In this document: positions 13,835 through 26,489 of the stretch, in pieces
How positions within the stretch are numbered: position 1 is the first letter of the stretch
How the letters are laid out: each line of letters begins with the position of its first letter
From: Sclerodactyla briareus
Lineage: Eukaryota > Echinodermata > Holothuroidea > Dendrochirotida > Sclerodactylidae
Direction of reading: 5' to 3'
DNA: 64,000 nt
Assembly: GCA_026419785.1 (NCBI GenBank)
Contig: JAODTK010004521.1
Coordinates: 426,001-490,000, forward strand
The notes under the pieces: model-generated
What the model was told of the DNA's origin: nothing
The model's database searches: none
What the model saw: the letters and a program-made list of their open reading frames with translations, nothing else
Program-made: the position numbers and the translations under genes

Positions 13835-14685
13835 CGCCAAACAGATTATTGCACAATACCTATGCTTGAATGAGAGGATGAATACGAGGGTGATGAGGTT
13901 CTTACGTCGATTTAGGTTGATGCTGATCGTAGAGGGCTGAGAAAACGAGGCGTTCAACTGAGGTCCTAATAAATGCAATGAGAAAACCGAATTAAGCATA
14001 AGATTTTGAATTCATATTAGTAAACATCTCTAAATGAGAATACACTCGTGAACAGTGAAAGTGTTATTCTCCTCTCAGACAATTGATATATTATTATTAA
14101 TATTTTTACATACATAGGCGGGGTTTATATAGATTGAAGCCATCCCACAGCGACAGCTGAACCGAAAGTCATCTCGTGGGAAATCATCACCTCGATAGAT
14201 CAGATGAGAACTTGTTTAAACAAAGTTAACATCAAAAGAGGAGATGGAAGGAAAGAATGAATACGAAATATTATTACACTGTTTGCACATATACTCATGT
14301 AAAGTCCCCTGGAGCAATAATAAAATGCGATTAGTTCACATGGCATTGATTGTATCGACTAATGAAATGAAATCCGTTTAGCATAGAGGTATAATCAAGC
14401 CTGATATAACCGCTTTCAAAACTAGCTGGATCGTCCAATGGATACAGCGATGAATTCCCATGCCAGTTTTTAACTTGTTCGTCTAGGGTGAACTAAATCT
14501 GGATCTCACACGTTGCACGCTCCATTGGAGGGGGGGACGGAATCGGCGCGTCTTCTTGTCCAACGTGGTGTCTCTGTTTTGAGAACACGATATTCCCGTA
14601 AACTATATTTTTATATAGGGAGTCGACTCCGATAAGTTTTTTTATCATCCATAGACCGCCGTCCTTCAGTACTGGCTTGTTCTTT
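13835..14685. other. No gene recognised
   Basis: AT-rich sequence with no recognised motif. It may include the 5' part of the LINE that is clear from about 14690, but this could not be read. Confidence 0.5.
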
Positions 14686-14689
14686 AATG

Positions 14690-16810
14690 AATTTGCCTCA
14701 TTTCTCGATATTTTTTCACGGTCCATGAAGGAATTGTTGCTGGCGATTTTAACATCCACGTGATGACTCCTAAAACTGTGACGGGGTTCGTGTTTGTGAC
14801 CTCTTTGCCTCATTGACCCTGAAACAACAGGTTAATGAAAGCACTCACCGTCACGGTCCACTCTTGATTCCCTAATCTCTCGCAAAACTTCTTTTGTTAT
14901 AATCTATGTTCATCAAAATTTTGGTCTACTTTCTGATCATAACGCCATTCTTTGTTCACTTGACACAACCACGCAAGGAAGTTTGCTATGGCAAACCGGA
15001 GACATGATACCGAAGGTCCTTTAGTGACAACGCTATACGGTTGCGCACTCTATACAACATGGCTTCTAACTTACCGCGCTCGTTGATCAGTGAAATTACT
15101 GTCTTCGTGAGCTCTAGACCTACCATGCTCCGGAATTGAAGCTGAAGGTCACTTTGCGTCCCAACGCTCCATGGTACGATGATAGTATCGAACATTTTTT
15201 GGACAAAAAGGAGTACCAAGCGCCAGTTTGAGCGTAGGTGGCTTAAATCAAACTTGGATATTGATGAGGATGCCTTTCTAGATTACTGTTAGTTATATAT
15301 TCAAGAGCTTGAATCTACAAGGTGTGGTTACTTTCCTTCACAGCTTGGAGATTGTGATGATTACAGTTTCTTCAGTGCTGTAACACTAAATCTGAAAGGA
15401 GTTTGCCTGATAATACTTGTTCTAGGGTCCTTGATAACCAATTTGCGGAATTCTTCTCTGAGAAGCTCGACAAAATTTGTCAGGATCTAGACAAAACACA
15501 GGTGGTAATCAGCCTATAGAAGTTTAATTGGCTCTATGCCATTCGCAGAGTTCCGAGAAATTTCTCTGGCGATGCTAATCAGTTGTGTCATGAAATCTCC
15601 AAAGGAAACTTGCTCCTGGACCCATATTGACATATATGGTATCTACTTGCATGACGCTACTGCTGTGGTTACTGCATTTAATATGTCACTTGCTTCAGGG
15701 TAAATGTCCGTCAAGTTGAAAAATGCTACACGTTGTGCCCATCCTGAAGAAGTGTAATTTGAAGCATGACATCTTAAAAAATATCGACCAGTCAGTCTTC
15801 TGTCTTTCTCTCCAAGGTCATTGATCAAATACAAACCTTATTTTATCATTGCATTAACTCACCATTGAATTCCCTCAGTGCCTGGTTCGGGTGTCCATCA
15901 AGGATCGATTCTCGGTCCTCTCCTGTACACTTTCTACACCGGCCCAGGGTGACATATTCCGTTCACACCATGTGGACCACATGATCTATGCTAATGATAC
16001 GCAGTTGTACCCTTCCTTTCATCTTCTGCTCGCTCACTGCTATCAGTAAGACTGGTATCAGCTGCCATGCATTGGGCTGCCTGTAAATAAGCGTGAAATA
16101 AAGAACTCCCCCAGACCCAATCATTCTATCACCCAGACACCGTGGCACCAGCAACGTTACGGGTCCACCAAAAGTACAGTGATCAGTAATTACAGTTGCA
16201 TCGCACATCCGCAACATGTTCAATCGGCTGGTATGCGTATCACAAAATTGGACAGATGCGGAAATATCTTGTCGACTCAGGATTCGAGGATTCGCTCATG
16301 CTTTTGTATCATCTCTTTTAGACTTAGCAAATAGCTTACTCACTTGGTCTCCTCTGTCTGAACTTCAGCATATCCAGAATGTAGCAGCCAGAATTGCCAC
16401 TTGTACCAGCCCATGCAGCATATCACTCCAGTCCTGCAAAATCTTCAATTGGCTTCCAGTTTGGCTGCTCCGAATTTCTTCAATGTTCGGCTTGTCATAT
16501 GGTAGATTGTAAGATGTAAGGTGATTCGACAGCTTATCTACAAAATCTTGAAATCTATGTTCCTGTACGCAATCTTCGTTCTCCACGCAGACCCTTTCTC
16601 ACAACCCAGAATTCGAACTAAAACCTACGGTGAACATGCTTTCTCCTGGTTGGGGGCTTCTCTCTGGAATGCCCTTCCAGAGGATATTCGCACTCCCCAG
16701 ATCAGCTCCTTCAAGAAAGAGCTGAAAACTCATCTGTTCATGCTTCACTCCTGATTTTCTTCTCTCCTTCGTTGTGAAGCGCTCGGATATTGCATTAAAG
16801 CGCTAATAAG
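14690..16810 (+). mobile_element. LINE of L2/CR1 type, 5'-truncated and decayed
   Basis: A non-LTR retrotransposon remnant with domains in the correct order. Endonuclease: GDFNIHV at 14742, a block like STHRHGPLLDS near 14840, and LSDHNA near 14927. Reverse transcriptase: a piece like KNYRPVSLLS near 15775, GVHQGSILGPLLYT near 15890-15930, and the catalytic box read as YANDTQL at 15987, where the family has YADD, so a catalytic aspartate is lost. C-terminal region: LQHIQNVAARIAT near 16365, then RTKTYGEHAFSWLGASLWN near 16615-16670 and SFKKELKTHLF. The reading frame changes repeatedly. The 3' end runs into an AT microsatellite. Its last ~160 bases are repeated at 21800-22020 because the tandem-duplication breakpoint falls inside it. 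Confidence 0.8.
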
Positions 16811-16929
16811 CACCGCTTATATATCGGATATATATATATTTCACTATATAATTATATATTATGTTATACATTTCATGTATTATAATTATAATTATGTGGA
16901 GACATACTTTGACCTACAATTGACCATTT

Positions 16930-17350
16930 GATCTCATAGGGCTCGAGACATGTGTGGGCAATTCTTGTGGCGACCAGAATCGTCTTCTGAGCAGGCAAAC
17001 CAAAGTCAGTTACAATGATACTAAAAACACTGATAGTACACGCTATCTCCAGTTATGTCCTCTGTAAAAGGGGTAAAACAGCCTTTCAAATCGTCTATTT
17101 TTTCCCCGACGAAACATTTAAGTGGGTTGGCGTAATGGTAAATTTTTTCTCGTCTTGTTCATGCACATTTGGTGCCCTACTTTGACTCTTTTGCCTTTGA
17201 CTTATTTGTCCTAATGAGTCTTGTGACTTTCTGGTCATTCTTCGACGACCAGACTCGTCCTTGTTGCAACAACAAATAGTCGATTGCACTGACATACTAG
17301 ACACTTCTATCACACTCTAATCCACAGTTTGTCCATGCAAAAGGGTGAAA
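16930..17350 (-). repeat. Dispersed subrepeat family, minus-strand copy
   Basis: The reverse complement contains two units opening with a phrase like 'ctgttttacccctttt'. They continue through the 'gt-tgacagaag' region and an AGGTCA-rich stretch containing 'gacgagtctggtcg'. Both units align with those at 45491 and 45780. Unit spacing is about 270 bases. No protein is encoded. Confidence 0.6.
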
Positions 17351-18339
17351 GCTGATGAATTTCATGTTCGACATCGAGTTCTCGTGCACTGGAACATTTT
17401 GGAGAACTGGCGTAGAGGAAGTTCTGTTCTTCTGTATGGCTACCACTAGAACCCACGAACCTGAGCTGACACCTTTCAAATTGCGACGTGACTGCCGTCA
17501 GTATTTTATTCATAGCCAAAGTGAGGCATCAAGATTGAAATTAACAGGAAAAATAAAAAAAAATTTATTTTTTTTTTTTTCCATGCATAACATATAGACC
17601 AATTAAAATCTAATATTCAGCGGGAGAACAGCAGGTCCCGAGGTATGAAATGATAGTTGAAAAACGTTTGGTTTAACAGCGTTCTATTCAGTTCTTAGCC
17701 AAATCTTGGGGGCCTCGATTTGTTGTAGTCGTAAACGGTATACGACACTGTCAACTACTTCATTAAGGGACACGAAAAAGCGCGATCATCATATCTGTAA
17801 ATGTTCCAAAATCGTTAACTATTATTGTGAGAAAACAAATACACCAGCGCGTGAATATGTTTTTCTGATGAAACAAGTATTAAATTGATACCTAGCAAAT
17901 AATTACAAAAACGGAAACTATACTGCTTTTCTAGTGCATTATACTTTCCTATTGAAGTTACATCCACCAGACAAAATGATAATGTCCGGTTTTCCCTCAG
18001 TTCCTCAAGCACAGGCGTTTTTCCAACAAAGCCCTCATCCTACTTGAACAAAAAAAGGCACCTCATCTGAATTTTAATTCCGATATCAATGTACAATCAA
18101 CTATCACAGAATTTTCTCGATTGAGTGCCAACTGAATCTTTTCTTAAGTTTATTGTACATGGCTATTTCAACTTCAACTGCACAGACTACACAAGATCTG
18201 AGACCGACCCTAATGCACGCGCTTTCAGCGCTCCGCAAAAACTGTGCTTCAGGATTCATTGTACGAAGTCAAAGTACAGTTCTCGAACGGTGTCATATGA
18301 GGTTGTGTTGGTCTGTCCCAATATGCAACGCGCGAAGGT

Positions 18340-18740
18340 TTTGTTTGTTTACGCGTAAACGTTTCCGTTACGCGGAACCTTTTACCTTACGCCTGAACGT
18401 TTTCGATACCCGTTAAGAACTTCATTTTCAACCGAAAACCAACCGTCTCCAAAATCATAGGTTCCATGTATTTCTCGTAAGGAACATATAACCATCAATC
18501 GTATCCTTCAACGCGTGACAGTGACGTTCAAGCGAACGGAACCTTATATACCCGTAACTAAACTTTCACGCACAACTGAAAAACCTTAACGCGAATGCAT
18601 ATTATGGCAGAGAACCACTCTCTGAATAGAACACCGTTCGAGAACTGCGCGTTGACATTGTTGCAGTTGATCATCAAAGCAAACTCTGTCAATTTAACGT
18701 ATATTTCTCTAGCTTATGGGAAAGTGTCCGCGTAACGGGT
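18340..18740. repeat. TTACGCG-motif cluster (copy 1)
   Basis: At least eight ACGCG or CGTAACG motifs lie within 400 bases of otherwise CpG-poor DNA. The first few fall on a rough 20-26 base rhythm (TTACGCGGAACCTTTTAC, then TTACGCCTGAACGTTTTC). The cluster is kept in the second copy at 23660-24040. It could be a degenerate minisatellite or a promoter-like CpG patch; no gene is seen next to it. Confidence 0.5.
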
Positions 18741-20224
18741 CGAAATATTAAGAATATGTCCGTTTGACAACCATCCCAGTTCGAGCTCAGCATTAATTAA
18801 TTAGCTCTCGTGTTGTTGATATTTCACGTCCAGAATGGTGTTTCTGCCAGACGTAATCGAACTGTATTCGTTAATTAATTATGTGTTGTTTTTGTGCTCC
18901 GTAATGAATCGGCCGCCTTTTCGAGTTTTATTATCAGCGTATTCTGAAACAGATGTTCCAGAATATTGCACTATGGCATACTAACTCATTTGAAACAAAA
19001 AATTTAGACGGCGGGGCTTATGTAGAATAATTCCCAGAAAAAGAGTAAACAAAATCCATGTGTCACGAGTTACAACATAAAGCGCCTCCTCACTTGGTGT
19101 TTTGTGGTCTCTGAGAGGAAATTGAACAGGGCACACAATACTTGGTCTGATGTCCTCCCAGTTAAGATAATAGCTCATGTTGCTCGGATCCATACGGCCA
19201 ACCAAACGCGATTCACGAATCACACGCTGCATGTGCTTGCGCAGTCGATGAAACGCTGATTTATATGCTAACTACCTATCGGAATATTATTTGAGAAATT
19301 AAATGAAATTCACACACCTGTATGATCCATCTGTCACAGCGAGAGCCAGCCATATATGACACTAATGTGGTCGCCTAATTGAGATAGCAATTCTGTTTCG
19401 AGATAAATCGCTAAAATCGCCAAAGCAAATAAGTAGCAAGCGGATTATATACTCAATTCAATATGTGAAATGATAATTGGAAAATTATTCATCTATATGA
19501 TTTTGCTTATGGTGCGTCGATCTTGAAACCAGGGCAGTATATCCACCCCTGCCACATGAATTTGGGTTTTACATTTGTAGAGAGTATTCATCAAGGTGTT
19601 AGTATGAATGTTGGAAAATCAATCCTACCCCCCTATTCATTCTTCCGTTATCCATCGAAGTGAACCTCTAGACCTGAGGATAGGTGATGAATAGCTTGTA
19701 GAGTAGGTTCGTTACAACAGCACAAAACCCCTAGAAATGTTTGATTTAGTTTCTCTTGAATGATTTGAGACAATGAGTAACTGCCGCAGCACTTCTGTCT
19801 TAGTTTTTCGTCGTTTCAATTCAAATTCAATTTTCTTCACTTGCACTATGTCAAAGATCACACCATGCCGTGTATATATTACCGCCATGTTGTACAATGT
19901 GATTGACTATCAGCAGGAAAAGCACGTACTCAGAGCCCAAACTGTCAATAGCCGTGAAACAGTGAACGGAAGAATGAATCTCATATGGAAGCGAAGCGAT
20001 CAATTACTTCCGAAAAACGAAGGCGAGTTATATAGATTATGATTTAAGAAGGGGGTGGTGGTGTTCGATTGTCAAAGTGTGACAACCTATATTTCGAAGT
20101 GGGAAACAACCCGTTAGTTCTAGAAGTCACATTATGTTCATGTCGTTTGCCATGCGGAACCAGGCTGAGACTTCAAACTCTGAACAATATATAATGCAGT
20201 GGGAGATGGGAATGTCAATAAACT

Positions 20225-20890
20225 GACGGTAAAAGATCTTTTCAGTTGAAAACAGGTTTGCGCTGATCATGAGAAGACTAAGTTGATCTACTTCTCGTCA
20301 CACTTAGTAACTCTCCTTGGAATCCCCCCAGCAAAGTCGCAAATTGAAAGTCTGTGTTGAAACCGGTATCATAAAGCTCGCAATTTAGGAATGATTATGG
20401 ACTTTCTTAGAAGGTAGTCTGACAAAACCAATTGAAAACATCCCTGCATGCCAATGTAGAATATAGGGAAACATTAGCCAGTACCTCGATCAAAAGAACA
20501 CCACATGCTGATCACTGCTGTTGTTACCTACCTGAGGTGATGATGGTAATTCCTCGTTATTTGGTCTAACTGGACTATCTTATTAACAAGATTCAGTGAG
20601 TGCAAAACATTGCTGCTCGTTTTATTCCCTGTGTTCATTCGTCATGAACTATCACTCATGCTTCAAGCTCCAAGTGAGGCAGAGAAGCTTTTAAGATCCT
20701 TCTACTCATGTATAAAGCCAATCAACTCTGGCTCCTAGTTTTCATCTCAGAGCTGTTCAGCTGCATTTTCCTTCCAGATCCCGAAGGTCCTCTTCCAAAC
20801 GACAGCTTGAAGTCACGTTCGCCCATCCACCAAGTTTCACGGTTATGGCCAGCCGTGCTGGACATTCCCCCATATTTGTCTGTATGATTG
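20225..20890 (+). mobile_element. LINE 3' fragment (RT end and C-terminus)
   Basis: The fragment reads TKLIYFSSH just after where the YADD box should be. It continues with a piece like RNLGMIMD, then VQNIAARFI near 20610 and ILLLMYKANQ near 20700. It ends with a C-terminal block like SRLWPAVLDIPP. These match the L2/CR1 LINE C-terminal half in order. Frame breaks and the missing 5' part make it a dead fragment. The second copy is at 25625-26250. Confidence 0.65.
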
Positions 20891-20894
20891 GTTA

Positions 20895-21275
20895 TGTGAT
20901 ACGTGGATATATTCGATATATACGTGGATATATTCGATTTTCATCCGTGCATATATTCCGCTGCTGTGATTAATTGGATTAATACTGTATATATTCGAAT
21001 ATAAGTGCATATATTCGATTTCAATACGTGGATATATCGACTATACAGTGGCATATATTCGAATATATACGTGGATATAGTCGACATATATAACGGGATA
21101 TTTCGAATATATCGGGGATATATGCGATATATAGGTGCATATATTCGCCTATATACGCGGATATGTTCCGAATATATTTATGTGTATATATTCCTGATCG
21201 CTGATTGGTTTGTGATTTAATCGTGCATATAATCGAATATATAGGTTGCTATTTCGAATATATACGTGAATAAAT
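20895..21275. repeat. Palindromic minisatellite, ~22-24 bp unit (copy 1)
   Basis: Units follow GTGGATATATTCGAATATA with GTGCATATATTCGAATATA variants. Each contains the self-complementary core TATATTCGAATATA, so single strands could fold at almost every unit. The array is about 380 bases here and about 235 in copy 2, so it has changed length since duplication. Confidence 0.8.
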
Positions 21276-21279
21276 ATGC

Positions 21280-21790
21280 TCGGGCATGTCCTCACGCTTT
21301 CAATACGGTGACCGTTCTTCTCGCGCCTCGCTGCGCTTCCTTGTGGATACCCTACCTGACTCGAATCCAAACCCGTGAACACCATGCCAACACCGACGGC
21401 ATCCCCTGGCGAGAGGCTGTCCATGCTCCCCCCCAACTGCGAGTGAGTGTTTGCTGACAGAGCCTCGTCAATAGAGGAGACGAGTGAGGCAGAGGGGCTG
21501 AGGAGCAGGAACACGTAGGTGGGGTCCGTCTGGCTATGACTCTAACTCACTTCAAGTATCGTATTACCGTAAAACGTTTTCTTTCACTCAGCACTTTCTG
21601 TCTGACTGATTCTCCTGTTATTTTTATTGTTTGGTTTTGTTCACTGTTTTTTTTTTTTGTCCTCTGGTTATTCTCTTCTTTTTTTATGCTATAGTTGTCG
21701 TTTTGCTCTGTAAGGTATAGAGGCTTTTTGCCTAGCGCGCTCTATCGTTCCTTCATAATTTTTTAATTTCGAGGGAGGGCCGGAACAGTT
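21280..21790 (+). mobile_element. LINE 3'-tail sequence (copy 1)
   Basis: A C-terminal piece corresponding to FKFRLKTFLF in the second copy is followed by a 3' UTR ('agaggcttt', 'gcgctcta') ending in a T-rich stretch. The layout resembles L2/CR1 3' ends. The minus-strand frames of 121 and 163 codons over this segment and its copy are antisense to it and are not taken as genes. Confidence 0.45.
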
Positions 21791-21799
21791 CAAATGTCG

Positions 21800-22022
21800 C
21801 TGGGTGGGGGTTTGGGGCTTTTCTCTCTGGAATGCCCTTCCAGAGAATATTCGCACTGCGAAGTACACTCCTGTCAAGAAATAGCTGAAAACCATGCTGT
21901 TATCTGCGTCATAATTTTCCTGATTTGCCCTCTCTCCTTCGGTTGTGAAGGCGCGATTCGAGATATTGCATTATTAAGCCGCTATATAAGCAAACCGCTT
22001 ATATATATATATATATATATTT
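21800..22022 (+). mobile_element. Duplicated LINE 3' end with (AT)n
   Basis: Matches 16650-16850: 'ctctggaatgcccttccag', then 'gatattgcatta' and 'aagccgctatataagc', ending in a (TA)n run near 21998-22020. It is not an independent insertion but the left edge of duplication copy 2. Confidence 0.8.
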
Positions 22023-22079
22023 TCATATAATATATATTATAATATATGTTTTCATTCATGTATTATAATATTATTATTG

Positions 22080-22580
22080 TGGGACCTCTTTGCCTCATTT
22101 TTGCACCATTTGATCCATATGGCTCGAGACATTGGGGTCATTTCTTGTGGCGACCAGACTCGTCTTCTTGCAAACCAATAAGTCAATTAAACTGACGCAC
22201 TAAAACACTGCTCGACATTACCCGCTATCTCCCAGGTTATTCCCTCTGTAAAATGGTGAAACAGCCTTGCAAATCTTCATATTGTTTTCCCCTACGAAAC
22301 ATTTAAGTTGGTTGGCGTAATGGGGCCATTTTTGTTCGATCTGTGCATGCTACATATTTGTGACCTACTCTTTGACTTCTTTTGAACCTTTTGACCTGAG
22401 TTGGTCCCTATTACCCTTGACCTTCGGTCATTCTTCGGGCGACCAGATGCGTCTTGTTGAGTACAAACAAATAAGTCGATGCAACTGACATACTCAGACG
22501 CGCGAACCTTCTATCATCACACGCATCCACATTAATGTCCAACGCAAAAGGTTGAAAAAAGCGAGGGGGGGGGGTTTGAA
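22080..22580 (-). repeat. Dispersed subrepeat family, minus-strand (duplicated)
   Basis: Copy-2 equivalent of 16930-17350. The reverse complement carries the unit openings near 22262 and 22555, and the 'gacgagtctggtcg'-like stretch between AGGTCA-rich spacers. A G-run interrupts the second unit near 22565. Confidence 0.55.
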
Positions 22581-23659
22581 AGGCTGATGACTTTCAGTGT
22601 TCGCCAATCGAGTTCTCGGCACCTGGAAACTTATTGGAAACTAGCGTAGAGGGAATTCGTTCTTCTGTATGGCTAGCCCCCACTATACCCAACAACGACT
22701 GCCAACTTTTTCAACTGGCGACGTGACTGCCTGTCAAGGTTTCTATTCATAGACAAATTGAGGCATCAAGATTGCATAGAGATATATTTCCTGAAATACC
22801 TTAGAACCATTAAAATCTTAATCTTCTAGGAAGAGAACAGTCCACGAGGGTATGTAAAGAATTTTGAAAAACGTTGTTATAACAGCGTTCTATGCAGTTC
22901 TTAGCCAAATATGGCCTCGATTTGTTGGAGTCGTAAACGTATAGCGTCACTTTCAAACTCCTTAATGGACCGAAAAAGCGGCGATCAGCATATCGTGTCA
23001 ATTTCCAAAATATTACCTCTTATGCTAGAAGAACAAATACACTATCTAGTGAATATTTTTTTTCTGAGACCCAAAGTATTAAATCGAACCTAAAACCGCT
23101 GAAACTATCCTGTCGTTTTTTCTGTGGCAATTAATTCATATTGAGTTTAAAATCCCCCAGGACAAGGAACAGCTACCAGGCGAAAAAGGAAGGGAGGGGG
23201 GGGCGGGGGGGGTAAAAAAGGAAGGGGGGAAAGGCAAAAACAAAACCAAACAAAAAAAAAACAAAACAAAAATATGATAATGTCCCCGGTTTTCCCAGTT
23301 CCTCAGCACAGGCGTTTCTTCTAACAAATCTCTCCTAATTTTGAACAAAAAACACCATAATATTTTTTTCCGATACAATGTACAATCAACTAATCCACAG
23401 ATTTTCTCTATTGAGTGCCAACTGAATCTTTTTCTTAAGTTGATTGTAACATGGCTAATTGCAAACTTCATCTAGACTGCACAGACTACACAAGATGCTG
23501 AGACCGAACCCCTATGCAAGCGATTTTCATCGCTCGCAAAACTGTGCTTCATGGAGTTCATTTACGAACGGTGCAAGATTGAGCAGTTTAGCGAACGGTG
23601 TCATTGAGGTGTGTTCTGATCTGCCAGAGGGTATGCAAGACGCGCGAAGGTTGTTTGGG

Positions 23660-24040
23660 GGTTGTTACGCTATAAACTTCGTTTACGCGGAACTTTTACC
23701 CTACGCCTGAACGTTGGTAGATACCCGTTTAAGAAATTCATTTTCACCGAAAACCAACCGTCTCCAAAATCAATAGAGTTCCATGGAATTCTCGGTAAGG
23801 ACAACACCATCAATCGATTCCTTTACGCGGACAGTGACGTTTCACGCGTAACTGAAACCGATATACTCGTAACGAACTTTCAACGCACAACTGAAAACCT
23901 GAACGCGAATGCTATTATTGCAGAGACACTCGAATGCAACACCGTTCGAGAACTGCGCGTTGACAGGTGCATCGAGCACAAAGCAAACTATGTCTAATTG
24001 GAACGTATATTCCTCTATCTTATGGGAAAGTGTACGCGTA
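23660..24040. repeat. TTACGCG-motif cluster (copy 2)
   Basis: Same motif series as at 18340-18740: TTTACGCGGAAC, CTACGCCTGAACG, TTTACGCGGACAG, CACGCGTAACTG, AACGCGAATG, CTGCGCGTTGAC and GTACGCGTAACG, in the same order. The CpG-bearing motifs survive well although the surrounding bases contain many indels. Confidence 0.5.
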
Positions 24041-25624
24041 ACGAAGTCGAATATTAGAATATTTCCGTTTTTGACAACGCTCCGTCCAGTTTCGCGCTCA
24101 CATTAATTTCGCTCCGTGTTGTTATCATTTCAACGCCAAGATGGTGTTCTGCAGACGATAATCGATTGTATTCGTTAGTTAATTATGTTGTTTTTGTGGC
24201 CTCCGTCTAATCGGGTCGGGCGGGGCCGACTTCCGATTTTTATTCAGCGTATTCTGAAACCAGGGATGTTCCAGAATATTGCACTATGGCCTACTACCAT
24301 CATTTTGAAACAAAAAATTTAGAGGCGCCGGGGCATATGGGAGAGAAATTCCAGAATCAGAGTAAACAAAATCCAAGTGTTCAACGATGTTACACACATC
24401 AAGCGCCTCCTCCTCACTTGGTGTTTGTGGTCTCTGAGAGGATATTGAACATGCCCACAATAAAGCGGGTCTGATGTCCTCTCCCGTTAATATAATAGCT
24501 TCCTGGTTTCGATCCATACTGGCCAACCAAAACCGATGCATAGCAAACGCGTGCATGATGCGCTTGCGCATCGATGAAACGCTGATTCTATCGTGCTATA
24601 GCTACGCGATGCTGATATTAGTTGAGAACATAAATGAAGAAATCACACGCCTTAGTGATCTCTGTCCAGCGAGATCCAGCCGATATGAACAATGTGTCGC
24701 CTAGTTGAGATATCAATTCTTTGTTTCGAGATAAATCGCTCATGAGAAGCGGGAAGCAACCATAGGAAAAAATGCAAGAGCGTGGATATATACATTCATA
24801 TGGTGAAAAGGGGGATAATTGAAAATTATTTTTTTGAATGTTTCATTCTAATAGATAATTTGCTCATGGTGCGGCTCGATCTTGAAACCAGGTGCGAGGG
24901 TACGTCCAGGCGCGCGATTCAACATGAAGTTTTTGTAAATTGTGGTAGTAGAGTAGTTCAGACAAGGTGTTAGATTTTGGCAAATCAAATCCTCCACCCC
25001 AGGTAGGTGTCAGGTTCTGTCCGTTTATCAGGGAAGTGAACCGTCTAGGACTTAGTATAGGTGAGAATATCTTGGAAGTATGTGTGCGTTTTACGAGACC
25101 CCGAGCTAGAAATTCTGGTGGTTGAGTTTAGTGGTGCTCTTGAATGATGGTTGAGACATGAGTAACTGCCTAAAGACTCGTCGTTAGTTTTCGTTTCATT
25201 CCAATTCAATTTCTATCACTTTCACTTACTGCCCAAGAATCACCAATCCCGTGTATATTATACCAGCCATGTTGGTATCCATGTGATTGACTATCAGCAA
25301 GAAAATAACAGTACTCAGCCAAACTTTCAATAGCCGTGAACATTGGAAACGAGAATGAATCTCCTAATGGAGATCGCGCGATCCATTTTCTTCTCTTTTC
25401 TATTCCGAAAACGAAGGCGATTTATATATGATTATGATTTAAGAAGGGGGTGGTGGTGTTCGATGATCAAAGTTGACAACCTATATTTCGACGTGTGAAA
25501 CAACCAGTTAGTTCTAGAATCACATTGCTGTTTCCTATGTGGCATAGTTAACGCATGAAACTGTTCATGTCGTTGCCAGGTAACCATGTTGATGAAACTT
25601 CAAACTCTGGAACAACTCTATAAA

Positions 25625-26250
25625 ATGCAAGTTTTGGAGATAGTAATTCAATAAACGGAGGTCAAGAATCTTTGTCAGTTAAATAACACGGCTTTTGTCG
25701 CTGAATGATGATAAACTAATTTGACTACTTCTCGTCAGCACTCTAGTAACTCTCCTTGGATCCGTACCATCAAAGTCGTCAATTGAAAGTCTGTTTTTGA
25801 ACCTGTAACTCAAGCTCGCATTTAGGAATTATTATGGACTCTTCCTAATGGCTATCAGTTCCAAACCATTGAAACACTCCCTGCATGCATAGAATGATAG
25901 GGAACATTGGCCAGTACCACAATCAGAAGACCACCACCATGCTTATCCATGCTTTTTACATCCCTGCATGCTGGATATTGTAATCCTTGTTATGTGTCTC
26001 CTGACTATCTATTACAAGCTTCATCAGCGAGGGCAAAACATTGCTGCTCGGCTTATTCCCGTGTTGGTTGCCTTCGTCAGGACTTATCACTCCACGCTTC
26101 AAGCTCCACGTAAGGCAGAGAAATTGGCTTGTTAAGATCTTCCTACTCATGTATAAAGCATCAATTGCATTGCTCCTAGTTTCATCTCAAGAGCTTGTTC
26201 AGCTGCCTGTTCCCTAATGTCCTTCAGATCCAGATGCCCTGCTTGCTTAA
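25625..26250 (+). mobile_element. LINE 3' fragment (copy 2)
   Basis: Duplicate of 20225-20890, with the same order of pieces. The 'aaacattgctgctcg' segment encodes the VQNIAAR block near 26035, and 'cctactcatgtataaagc' the LLMYKA block near 26142. It is more broken than copy 1 and shorter at its 3' end, where the minisatellite begins. Confidence 0.6.
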
Positions 26251-26254
26251 TTGT

Positions 26255-26485
26255 ATTTAATACGTGGTACTATATTCCGAATATTATCATTATTCGTTTA
26301 ATACGTAGATATACGCATATCGTCTATAATCGACTAATAGGTGCATATTTCGAATCTATTACGTGAATATATTCTAATATATACGGGATATATTCGAATA
26401 TTAGGTGCATATATTCGAATATATACCGGATATTCGAATATATAGGTTGCATATATTCCTAATATCTACGTTGATAAAATATGGG
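26255..26485. repeat. Palindromic minisatellite (copy 2)
   Basis: Same TATTCGAATA-centred units as at 20895-21275. There are fewer units, with more variants. Confidence 0.75.
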
Positions 26486-26489
26486 GAAG

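Larger units (their letters stand above)
16645..21795 (+). repeat. Tandem duplication, copy 1 (~5.2 kb)
   Basis: Direct repeat of the following block. Matching anchors, in order, are at 16658/21821, 17111/22296, 18121/23411, 18991/24306, 20041/25436, 21333/26534 and 21765/26958. The order is fully collinear and the spacing is 5.16-5.4 kb. Copy 1 starts inside the C-terminal part of the 14.7 kb LINE and ends with LINE 3'-tail sequence. Between its named parts (about 17350-18340 and 18740-20220) I recognise no gene; short frames such as the minus one at 18981-19232 are not shown to be coding. The copies differ by many small indels and substitutions. Confidence 0.85.
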
